A stretch of 10,244 nt of DNA from positions 1 through 10,244 of the forward strand of contig NZ_QTYB01000029.1 in assembly GCF_003461955.1 (NCBI RefSeq), given 5' to 3'. Each line of letters starts with the position of its first letter. Within the stretch, counting starts at the first letter, position 1. Positions 1-6,245 of the stretch are shown here, one piece after another. The translations under genes were made by a program, and so were the position numbers. This DNA comes from Ruminococcus sp. AM36-2AA (lineage in GTDB: Bacteria > Bacillota > Clostridia > Lachnospirales > Lachnospiraceae). The notes under the pieces are model-generated. The model had not been told where the DNA came from. It did not search any database and worked only from the letters and a program-made list of their open reading frames with translations.

Positions 1-614
1 GGAAATTCCAGTCCTTTCAGTGAAGTACATCCCTCAAATGCACTTCCACATATATTCTTCACATTGTTAAATTTTACAGTATTTAATGCCGCACACTGTT
101 TAAACGCATTATTTCCAATACTCTCCAAACTATCCGGAAATTTTATGCTTTCAATATTTTCATTTTGAAAAGCTCCATCTGCTATCTTCTGAACAACAAA
201 TCCATCAATAGAACCAGGAATTTCAAGATTTTTTTCCGTTCCTATGTACCCCGTAATAGAAATATAACTTCCATTTAATTCTTCATAAGTAAATTGCTCT
301 GACGCATAAGCTATCGGTGCATCATTTATACCGCTTTCTAATAATTCTTCTTCATTATCTTCGTCTGTCCAATTATTTTCCTGTGTATTAATCTCACCTT
401 CATTCTCTATTTCTTCTACACTATCATCCGTCAGATTCTCTTCCAGTTCAAGATCTCCTCCTTGTTCTTCAACCTTCCGATTTTCTGACGCTTCCTCAAA
501 AATTTCTTCACCGCTATCCGTGATAGCATCTGATGCATATACGGACATACTTTGGGCACACATTGCCACAGTTAGCACAACCGCCATTGTCTTCTTTATT
601 ATTTTCCTCTTCAT
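1..614 (-). CDS. Secreted BspA-like leucine-rich-repeat protein, N-terminal part (truncated by window edge)
   Basis: The first 204 residues are visible and the reading frame is still open at position 1, so the C-terminal part is missing. Residues 1-27 form a signal peptide (MKRKIIKK, hydrophobic core, likely cleavage after VYA). Residues about 29-100 are a very acidic linker rich in Glu, Asp and Asn. From about residue 130 onward there are repeats of roughly 23 residues of the LRR_5/BspA type, with the recurring pattern of an I-x-F-P segment, ESIGNNAF and C-x-x-L. The start is the ATG at 614, preceded by AGGAGG (622-627) at 8 bases. Such proteins are usually surface-exposed and involved in adhesion or host contact, but the partner cannot be read here. 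The gene is clearly more AT-rich than the MATE gene to its right. Anchor domains, if any, lie outside the window. Family is near certain; function is unknown. Confidence 0.9.
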   Translation of the reverse strand, partial: MKRKIIKKTMAVVLTVAMCAQSMSVYASDAITDSGEEIFEEASENRKVEEQGGDLELEENLTDDSVEEIENEGEINTQENNWTDEDNEEELLESGINDAPIAYASEQFTYEELNGSYISITGYIGTEKNLEIPGSIDGFVVQKIADGAFQNENIESIKFPDSLESIGNNAFKQCAALNTVKFNNVKNICGSAFEGCTSLKGLEF

Positions 615-699
615 TCACGATTCCTCCTTACATCCTCTGTTAATACAACCAAAATTATACATTTCTACATTGACACAGGGTAATCTCTATACACATAAA

Positions 700-708
700 A
701 TTATAACA
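700..708 (-). promoter_or_regulatory. Extended -10 promoter for the leucine-rich-repeat gene
   Basis: The minus strand reads TGTTATAAT, a perfect extended -10 element, about 86 bases upstream of the ATG at 614. No good -35 hexamer sits 17 bases before it, which extended -10 promoters tolerate. A second TATAAT lies nearer the gene but lacks both TGn and a -35. This is sequence-based prediction only. Confidence 0.5.
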
Positions 709-790
709 TATATATCATAAGCACACAGCACAAACCTTTCCACATTAATCGAATTAACAGATCACCCAAAGTAGCTACATAAAATATGGT

Positions 791-1168
791 TTATCCACAC
801 ATGTATATTTTTTTCATAGATTTCCACACATCGTTAATAGTTATCTCGAAATAATGCTATTTTAAAAGACTATTAATTTAATTTTCTAAATTCTTTTATA
901 TATATGTCTTAATTATCTCCTCTACGAAAAATATTTCACGATATTTAGAATTTAAAAATGTCAATAGTTTTACAGATTTTTTTCATTCGTTTTGCAGATT
1001 TATCATTTTACACAAAACATACGTTTCATTTTATTTATGTAAATCAGGTCATCCACATTGTTATCCTTGTGGATAATGTGGATAATTTTGTGTATAACTT
1101 GATTATTAGCGGATTTGCGGATTTTTGTCATGTGGAAAACTTTTTGGAAAGTTTTTCACTTATCCACC
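791..1168. other. Cluster of DnaA boxes (origin-like or DnaA-titrating region)
   Basis: Perfect TTATCCACA boxes occur at 791-799 (plus), 1068-1076 (minus) and 1077-1085 (minus). TTATACACA is at 1089-1097 (minus). One-mismatch boxes are TCATCCACA at 1049-1057 (plus), TTTTCCACA at 1131-1139 (minus; a variant found in Bacillus origins) and TTATCCACC at 1160-1168 (plus). The boxes at 1068-1097 are head-to-tail, with 0 and 3 bases between them. A strongly AT-rich tract lies beside them. This is the architecture of a DnaA-binding locus such as oriC, but no dnaA, dnaN or rpmH is visible, and those normally flank oriC in Firmicutes. A DnaA-titration or regulatory cluster is the main alternative. The boxes are seen directly; their role is inferred. 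Confidence 0.65.
831..1030. other. AT-rich tract, possible DNA unwinding element; no gene seen
   Basis: This stretch between the outer DnaA box at 791 and the tandem boxes at 1068-1097 consists mostly of runs of A and T, including a TATATAT segment near 899-905. I see no ribosome binding site or credible coding frame. If the DnaA boxes form an origin, this is the natural candidate for the melting region; otherwise it is ordinary AT-rich spacer. Confidence 0.4.
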
Positions 1169-1258
1169 ATGATTCGACAGGTTTTGTGCACTTTGCCAGA
1201 ATTGTATTTTTCAACCCCATTATGCCCGCAATTGCCCGCAGTCAGGCAGATATTCGTC

Positions 1259-1403
1259 AAGCGGATATTCGCAATCCGCTTCGCTACGTAGCTCTACACC
1301 AAATAACTGCTCCGCAGTTTATCAGGAGGAGCTTGCACTCCTCCTGATACAAGCAAGTCCCCACACACTGCTTATTGCTTTTCGCAATTGAAGCAGGGGA
1401 CTT
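1259..1403. repeat. Array of inverted repeats (structured DNA or RNA element)
   Basis: Successive palindromes fill this stretch. An 8-bp stem AAGCGGAT/ATCCGCTT occupies 1259-1281. The 10-bp palindrome GCTACGTAGC is at 1283-1292. AACTGC/GCAGTT with a 3-base loop is at 1305-1319. A 12-bp stem starting TATCAGGAGGAG with a 6-base loop is at 1320-1349. A long stem at 1355-1403 pairs AAGTCCCC with GGGGACTT, then TGCTT with AAGCA and ATTGC with GCAAT, leaving a 6-base bulge (ACACAC) and a TTTTC loop. A direct repeat, GCAGATATTCG/GCGGATATTCG, lies at 1246-1256 and 1261-1271. The density of perfect stems points to a folded RNA or a dispersed palindromic repeat. I do not recognise the family. Confidence 0.6.
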
Positions 1404-1428
1404 ACTTGATTTGGTTAAGCCATGCCTA

Positions 1429-1457
1429 TTGACATACAGCCCATTTTTTGTTAAGGT
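1429..1457 (+). promoter_or_regulatory. Possible promoter upstream of the MATE gene
   Basis: A perfect -35 TTGACA (1429-1434) is followed 17 bases later by TAAGGT (1452-1457), a poor -10 matching 3 of 6 consensus positions. It would give a leader of about 160 bases containing the hairpin at 1504-1545. The weak -10 keeps confidence low. Confidence 0.35.
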
Positions 1458-1503
1458 GAAAGCACTAAAACAACGTGTGGATTTTTCAGTTCCGACTTTT
1501 TTC

Positions 1504-1551
1504 GCCACACAACCCGCCCCATTCAGAAGGGACAGGTTGTGTGGCTTTTAT
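1504..1551 (+). terminator. Intrinsic terminator-like hairpin in the leader region before the MATE gene
   Basis: A perfect 11-bp inverted repeat, GCCACACAACC (1504-1514) and GGTTGTGTGGC (1535-1545), contains an inner CCC/GGG pairing and is followed by TTTTATT. The T-tract is present only on the plus strand, so the terminator faces the MATE gene. No plus-strand gene precedes it, so it either ends an unannotated small RNA or acts as an attenuator. The segment GTGTGG at 1475-1480 can pair with CCACAC at 1505-1510, which would compete with the terminator stem. Confidence 0.6.
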
Positions 1552-1622
1552 TGTGTAAAAAAAGCACGCTCTGTTTCCCACACCTGATATCCATACGATT
1601 CTGATATAAAGGAGGATTATTC

Positions 1623-2954
1623 ATGAATGATACTTTTATGAAGGAAAAGCCTGTAGGCCCGCTACTGGCATCCATGGCACTGCCTATGGTCTTTTCCATG
1701 CTTGTAAACTCGCTGTACAACATTGTGGACAGTTTCTTTGTAGCGCAGATCAGCGAACAGGCCATGACCGCTCTTTCTCTTGTCTATCCGGTTCAGAACA
1801 TGATCAATGCCGTTGCCATCGGTTTTGGAATCGGTATCAACGCCAGAGTTTCCTATCATCTTGGCGCCGGCGACAAGAAAATGGCAGACACCGCAGCAAC
1901 CCACGGCTTTCTCCTGTCTGTGATCCACGGTATCCTGATGACCGTGATCAGTATTGCTGTTATGCCTGCATTCCTTCGAATGTACACGCAGGATGAAACC
2001 GTGATCCGGATGGGCCTGGAGTATTCCACCATCGTTTTTCTGTTTTCCACAGTGATCGCCATCAGCCTGTTCTTCGAAAAACTTTTCCAGGCTGTAGGAC
2101 GGATGAAAGTATCCATGCTCGCCCTGCTTGTGGGATGTATCAGCAACATCATCCTGGACCCGTTCCTGATCTGGGGAATCGGCTTTTTCCCGAAGCTGGG
2201 TATCCGGGGCGCAGCTCTGGCTACTGGCATCGGCCAGGTGCTCACCATTGCGGTCTATATGGTCTTTTATATCCTGAAGCCTATTCCTGTACGTGTAACG
2301 CCCAAAGCCCTGAAAACAAGCAAAGTAACGGATCTGAGCCTGTATGCCATCGGTGTTCCCGCGATCCTGAACCTTGCACTGCCATCGTTTCTGATCTCTT
2401 TTCTGAACTCCGTGCTGGCCGCTTACTCGGACAGCTACGTGGTGATCCTTGGCATTTATTACAAACTGCAGACCTTCCTGTATCTCCCGGCCAACGGAAT
2501 CATCCAGGGAATGCGCCCGCTGATCGGTTATAACTTCGGTGCCCGTGAGATGAAGCGTGTGAAAAAAATCTTCCGGCTCACCCTGGAATCCAGCTGTGTG
2601 ATCATGCTCTTTGGAACCGTTATCTGCCTCCTGGCATCCGGACAGCTTATGGGACTTTTCACAACTACCCCGGAAACCATTGCCGCTGGCTCCAGAGCAC
2701 TGAAGATCATCAGCGCCGGCTTTCTTGTTTCTGCTGTATCCGTTACCACTTCCGGTGCCATGGAAGGCCTTGGAAAAGGCACGCAGTCCCTTGTAATTTC
2801 CCTTTTCCGCTATGTGGTCGTTATCATGCCCACCGCATATCTTCTGTCCCATTTTATGGGTCCTGATGGCGTGTGGAACGCATTCTGGATCACAGAGGTG
2901 TTTACAGCCATCGTTTCTGTCATGATTTATCACAAAACGTTGAAAAAAGCCTGA
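1623..2954 (+). CDS. MATE family multidrug/cation antiporter
   Basis: This 443-residue integral membrane protein is of normal length for the MATE (multidrug and toxic compound extrusion) family, whose 12 helices form two related halves. Members export cationic drugs, dyes or metabolites in exchange for Na+ or H+. The N-terminal half shows the family pattern: a P-x-x-x-L-L-A-S-M-A-L-P start, then S-L-Y-N-I-V-D-S-F-F-V. The second helix block contains GFGIGINARVSYHLGAG, and A-A-L-A-T-G-I-G-Q occurs near residues 198-206. The overall look is closest to MepA/NorM-like proteins of Clostridia. The ATG at 1623 has AGGAGG (1610-1615) at 7 bases. The gene stands alone, convergent with the fucosidase operon, and has visibly higher GC at synonymous positions (many CTG, ATC and GCC codons) than the leucine-rich-repeat gene. 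The substrate cannot be inferred. Confidence 0.93.
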   Translation: MNDTFMKEKPVGPLLASMALPMVFSMLVNSLYNIVDSFFVAQISEQAMTALSLVYPVQNMINAVAIGFGIGINARVSYHLGAGDKKMADTAATHGFLLSVIHGILMTVISIAVMPAFLRMYTQDETVIRMGLEYSTIVFLFSTVIAISLFFEKLFQAVGRMKVSMLALLVGCISNIILDPFLIWGIGFFPKLGIRGAALATGIGQVLTIAVYMVFYILKPIPVRVTPKALKTSKVTDLSLYAIGVPAILNLALPSFLISFLNSVLAAYSDSYVVILGIYYKLQTFLYLPANGIIQGMRPLIGYNFGAREMKRVKKIFRLTLESSCVIMLFGTVICLLASGQLMGLFTTTPETIAAGSRALKIISAGFLVSAVSVTTSGAMEGLGKGTQSLVISLFRYVVVIMPTAYLLSHFMGPDGVWNAFWITEVFTAIVSVMIYHKTLKKA

Positions 2955-3018
2955 GAATGCAAATGTCCGGCCCACCGACCTGTTTGCAGCCACCTGCAGT
3001 TTTACGTCCCGAAAACAC

Positions 3019-3086
3019 AAAAAGCTTCGATCCACTCTCTGAGCACATCGCTCATCGATGAGAGTTGAATCAAAGCTTTCTTTTTT
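3019..3086. terminator. Bidirectional intrinsic terminator between MATE and nagB
   Basis: AAAGCTT at 3021-3027 pairs with AAGCTTT at 3073-3079. The stem continues, with a few mismatches, through GAT/ATC and ACTCTC (3034-3039)/GAGAGT (3060-3065). On the plus strand it is followed by TTTCTTTTTT (3077-3086). On the minus strand the A-run at 3019-3023 supplies the T-tract. It can therefore end both the MATE transcript and the convergent nagB transcript. Confidence 0.75.
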
Positions 3087-3119
3087 AACCAAATCAGGAA
3101 AATCCCATGAGTGATCGCT

Positions 3120-3146
3120 GATATCCGCCTGGCTCAAACGGATATC
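3120..3146. repeat. 8-bp inverted repeat downstream of nagB
   Basis: GATATCCG (3120-3127) and CGGATATC (3139-3146) are separated by 11 bases, in the spacer between the terminator and the nagB stop codon. There is no T-tract on either side. The core resembles the GCGGATATTC units near 1246-1271, which could be chance or a shared small repeat. Nothing else is seen between 3087 and 3191. Confidence 0.4.
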
Positions 3147-3191
3147 CATGATCTGCGTTCATTTAATTCGCGGAAATTTCCTCTGTATCTC

Positions 3192-3935
3192 TTACAGCAG
3201 TCCCTTCTCACGGATCAGCTTTAAAGCGCCTTCATCGGCCACTACCGTCACATCCGGGTGAAGCTGCAGGATAGATGCCGGCACGTTGGGCGTGATCGGT
3301 CCGTAGAGAGATTTGTAAAGGGCATCTGCCTTTGCCTCTCCGGTAGCGACCAGAAGGATTTTCTTTGCAGTCATGATGTTTTTGATACCCATGGTATACG
3401 CCTGCTTCGGCACATCATCCATGCTTTCAAAAAATCTTGCGTTTGCCTTGATGGTGCTCTCTGTAAGATCCACACAGTGAGTTTCCTTTTCAAAAGCCGC
3501 TCCCGGCTCATTGAAGCCGATATGCCCGTTTCCGCCGATTCCCAGCAGCTGCATGTCGATACCGCCTACGCTGCGGATGATTTCATTATAATCCGCGCAG
3601 GCTTTTTCACTGTCTTCTTCCAGGCCGTTTGGTACGTAGGTTTTTGTTTTATCGATGTTTACGTGGTCAAACAGATTGGTGTTCATGAAATAGCGATAGC
3701 TCTGATCATTGTCTCCGGAAAGTCCTTTATACTCATCAAGGTTTACGGATGTGATCTGAGAAAAATCCAGATCTCCTTTTTTGTACCACTCGATCAGCTG
3801 TTTGTACATTCCAACCGGTGTGGAACCTGTAGCCAGACCAAGAACCGCTCTTGGCTTCATGATGATCTGGGCAGACATGATATTTGCTGCTTTTCTGCTT
3901 ACGTCGTAATAATCTTTTCCTGTATAAATGATCAT
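3192..3935 (-). CDS. nagB: Glucosamine-6-phosphate deaminase
   Basis: NagB converts glucosamine 6-phosphate to fructose 6-phosphate plus ammonia in the cytoplasm, the committed step sending amino sugars into glycolysis. The 247-residue length fits Gram-positive NagB. Family motifs are clear: GLATGSTPVGMY (residues 33-44, phosphate-binding loop), VNLDEY (64-69, D67 corresponding to E. coli D72), and the signature GIGGNGHIGFNEPG (132-145), with H138 and E143 matching E. coli H143 and E148. Asn replaces Asp at the E. coli D141 position, as the family signature allows. I chose the ATG at 3935 because an AAGGAGAAGG ribosome site ends 9 bases upstream; a TTG at 3971 would add 12 unlikely residues and overlap the hairpin. 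The gene is last in the fucosidase operon, 103 bases after the second fucosidase and directly behind a terminator-like hairpin. No nagA accompanies it. Confidence 0.96.
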   Translation of the reverse strand: MIIYTGKDYYDVSRKAANIMSAQIIMKPRAVLGLATGSTPVGMYKQLIEWYKKGDLDFSQITSVNLDEYKGLSGDNDQSYRYFMNTNLFDHVNIDKTKTYVPNGLEEDSEKACADYNEIIRSVGGIDMQLLGIGGNGHIGFNEPGAAFEKETHCVDLTESTIKANARFFESMDDVPKQAYTMGIKNIMTAKKILLVATGEAKADALYKSLYGPITPNVPASILQLHPDVTVVADEGALKLIREKGLL

Positions 3936-3959
3936 AATCTTTTTCCTTCTCCTTATGGT

Positions 3960-4020
3960 AAAAAAGAACAACCGGATAACTGGGATTCACATATCTCCTG
4001 CTTTTCCTGTTGTTCTTTTT
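3960..4020 (-). terminator. Terminator-like hairpin between GH29 fucosidase and nagB
   Basis: Read on the minus strand, AAAAAGAACAACAGG (4020-4006) pairs with CCGGTTGTTCTTTTT (3975-3961) over 15 bp with one mismatch, around a 30-base loop, and ends in a six-T run (3965-3960). It lies 18 bases past the fucosidase stop and ends only 5 bases before the nagB ribosome site. No promoter fits between hairpin and nagB, so it probably terminates only part of the transcripts. The large loop makes the efficiency uncertain. Confidence 0.65.
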
Positions 4021-4038
4021 TTATTGTTGATTCGTTTT

Positions 4039-5349
4039 TTACTCAGCCATCTCTACTTCGAGAACATAGTCTACCGGGTCCGGAAGTACAGGGTCCGGTC
4101 CCAGGTCAACGAATGCGATATCCGGATAATCGCTGTGCATCCATGCGTTGGAAAGCGGAATTTCATGTCCGTCATCCAGTGCACGTACTTTCACGATCTT
4201 ATCTTTGTCAAATCCGATCAGTGGAAGTGGTCCTAATGTATTCTCATAGATATGTACATAGTATTTGTTTCCGTTTCTGGTGATGCGTCCGTAGTCCGGT
4301 TTCGGGATATCCAGAGCCGGTGAGCATCCGTAGATACTGTCGTGGTTCTTGTCCATCCAGCGTCCGATCTCAGCCAGGATCGCAGAAGATTCTTTCGGGA
4401 ATTTACCCTTGGCATCCGGTCCTACGTTCAGGATCATATTTCCACCCTTGGAAACGCACTCTACCAACTTCTTGATCAGCATGGAAGCCGGTTTGTAATA
4501 ATGGTCGTTTGCACAGTATCCCCAGTTGTTGTTCATGGTGAAGCATGCTTCCCAGACCATCGGGTTGCCTTCCTTATCGCAGATTCCTTCCGGCGGGATG
4601 ATCTGCTCAGGGCTTACGAAATCGCCATGGTACGGTGTCGGATCACACTCATACAGGGATCCTCTTCCCTCTCCGCTGGCTTCCAGACGGTTATCGATGA
4701 TAACCTGCGGCTGTAAGCTGCGCACCATGTTGATCAGCTTGGTTGCGCCCCATTTTTCCCCTCTCATATCGTCGTAGGAGAAATCAAACCAGATGATATC
4801 GATCTGTCCGTAGTTTGTACAGATCTCTTCTACCTGATTATACAGATATTCTGTATAACGTGAGAAATCACGATTCTCATTTCCGCACTCTTTGTGGTTT
4901 CTCATCGGATGGATACGATCTCCGTAATGCGGATAATCCGGATGATGCCAGTCAAGCAGTGTGAAATAGATTCCAACCTTAAGGCCTTCCTCACGAAGTG
5001 CCTCTACATACTCCTTGATCAGGTCTCTTCCTGCCGGTGTATTTGTTACCTTGTAATCTGTGTATTTACTGTCAAATAAGCAGAAGCCGTCGTGATGCTT
5101 CGCTGTCAGGACTACATATTTCATACCTGCAGCCTTGGCCTCTTTTGCCCACTGCTTCGGATTGTAGTCTCTTGCATCAAATTCTTTCATAAACGGAAGA
5201 TATTCTTCCTCAGGTATTTCCTCTACGCTTCGTACCCACTCGCCTCTTGCAGGGATAGAATATAATCCCCAGTGGATAAACATTCCAAAACGAGCATCCT
5301 GGTACCACTCCATACGTTTTTCATATTCTTTTCTGTCAAACTGATACAT
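4039..5349 (-). CDS. GH29 alpha-L-fucosidase, cytoplasmic (distal copy)
   Basis: This 436-residue glycoside hydrolase family 29 enzyme releases alpha-linked L-fucose from oligosaccharides with retention of configuration. It has no signal peptide or membrane segment, so it should act in the cytoplasm on imported sugars. The (beta/alpha)8 catalytic domain shows FGMFIHWGLYS (residues 21-31), LTAKHHDGF (81-89), IIWFDFSYDD (185-194), whose D189 is the expected catalytic nucleophile, VWEACFTMNNNWGY (265-278), where E267 is a candidate acid/base, and KGGNMILNVGPDAKG (301-315). The last 90 or so residues look like the usual small beta-domain. The ATG at 5349 has AGGAGG 8 bases upstream. It follows the second permease by 30 bases, so the two are co-transcribed. 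It is clearly diverged from the promoter-proximal GH29, which suggests a different linkage preference, but which linkage cannot be told from sequence. Confidence 0.95.
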   Translation of the reverse strand: MYQFDRKEYEKRMEWYQDARFGMFIHWGLYSIPARGEWVRSVEEIPEEEYLPFMKEFDARDYNPKQWAKEAKAAGMKYVVLTAKHHDGFCLFDSKYTDYKVTNTPAGRDLIKEYVEALREEGLKVGIYFTLLDWHHPDYPHYGDRIHPMRNHKECGNENRDFSRYTEYLYNQVEEICTNYGQIDIIWFDFSYDDMRGEKWGATKLINMVRSLQPQVIIDNRLEASGEGRGSLYECDPTPYHGDFVSPEQIIPPEGICDKEGNPMVWEACFTMNNNWGYCANDHYYKPASMLIKKLVECVSKGGNMILNVGPDAKGKFPKESSAILAEIGRWMDKNHDSIYGCSPALDIPKPDYGRITRNGNKYYVHIYENTLGPLPLIGFDKDKIVKVRALDDGHEIPLSNAWMHSDYPDIAFVDLGPDPVLPDPVDYVLEVEMAE

Positions 5350-5379
5350 GATTTTTTCCTCCTGTTTAGATTAAAAGCA

Positions 5380-6225
5380 TCAGCCTTTGATAGCTCCGGA
5401 AAGCATACCTTTTTCAATCTGTTTATGGAACACGATGTAAATGATAAGCATCGGAATTACGGACATTACTACATATGCAAACTGACTTCCGATCTCCTGT
5501 GTATGTGCGGAAGAGAAGTTCAGCATCGCACGTGAAACTGTGAAATATTTGGTATCTGTCATCAGGATCATGGAGAATACAAGTTCACTGTATCCATAGA
5601 TGAATACGAAGATCGCCTCTGTTGCGATGATCGGCTTGCAGACAGGGAAAAGGATCTTCCACAGCAGCTGCCAGTTGTTACATCCATCAATGATCGCCGC
5701 CTCATCCAGGTTCCTGGAGATTCCATCCATGAATCCTGTATAAAGGAATATCGCCTGGGACATACCAAACGCAACATAGATCAGGATCAGGAAGAACAGG
5801 TTGTTCTTTGCATTTAATGCTGTTGCAATGTTGTTGATCGGGATCAGTGTACAGTGAACCGGAACCATTACTCCGATCATGAAGAATACATATACCCATT
5901 TCAGGAATTTGTAATCTTTTCTTGATAAGATGTATGCTGCCATCATTCCGACTACAGTATTAAATACAGTTGTCAGAGTCGCTACAACCAGGGAGTTCTT
6001 GATGGTATTCAATGCATCCGCTGTTTTGTTTGCGCTGATATAGTTCTGGAACATAATCTTCTTAGGGAAGCTTAACAGGTTCAGGTAAATCTCTGAGTTT
6101 GTTTTGAAGGAAGCCATTACGGTCACTACTACCGGAAACAGTGTAACAACTGTCCACAGGATCGCGATAACGTACAGCGCTATCTTTCCTCCGTGCATTT
6201 TCTGTTTATTAGCTGTTTTTTCCAT
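5380..6225 (-). CDS. ABC sugar transporter permease (CUT1, MsmG/UgpE type)
   Basis: This 281-residue inner-membrane permease belongs to the carbohydrate-uptake (CUT1) ABC family and pairs with the upstream permease to form the translocation channel. Six helices are visible, the first at residues about 14-38. Then comes the periplasm-facing segment (SFKTNSEIYLNLLSFPKK) typical of the MalG/MsmG side. The EAA loop, DEAAIIDGCNNWQLLWKILFPVCKP (about 174-198), binds the ATPase; its motif keeps the conserved Gly. The C-terminus, QIEKGMLSGAIKG, is characteristic of this permease type. The ATG at 6225 has AAGGAG (6236-6241) at 10 bases. It starts 20 bases after the other permease ends and is followed by the distal fucosidase. 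Binding of fucosylated oligosaccharide is inferred from the neighbours. Confidence 0.95.
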   Translation of the reverse strand: MEKTANKQKMHGGKIALYVIAILWTVVTLFPVVVTVMASFKTNSEIYLNLLSFPKKIMFQNYISANKTADALNTIKNSLVVATLTTVFNTVVGMMAAYILSRKDYKFLKWVYVFFMIGVMVPVHCTLIPINNIATALNAKNNLFFLILIYVAFGMSQAIFLYTGFMDGISRNLDEAAIIDGCNNWQLLWKILFPVCKPIIATEAIFVFIYGYSELVFSMILMTDTKYFTVSRAMLNFSSAHTQEIGSQFAYVVMSVIPMLIIYIVFHKQIEKGMLSGAIKG

Positions 6226-6245
6226 ATCGTCTCTTCTCCTTCCGC

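Noticed and set aside
958..1347. Plus-strand open frame of 129 codons across the DnaA-box region
   Set aside because: No ribosome binding site, runs through the DnaA boxes and palindromes, odd composition and no recognisable domain; best explained as a chance frame.
1284..1508. Minus-strand open frame of 74 codons starting with GTG
   Set aside because: Its sequence is made of the inverted repeats themselves, the start lies in the terminator stem, and the ribosome site is poor. A small protein cannot be fully excluded.
1662..3149. Long minus-strand open frame (495 codons) opposite the MATE gene
   Set aside because: Shadow of the MATE codons: very high His/Gln/Asp/Gly content, no ribosome site and no domain, while the plus strand encodes a clear MATE protein.
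3736..3990. GTG-started frame inside the hairpin loop upstream of nagB, with AGGAG 4 bases before it
   Set aside because: It overlaps nagB out of frame for most of its length, and its product resembles nothing. A translated leader controlling the hairpin is conceivable but unsupported.
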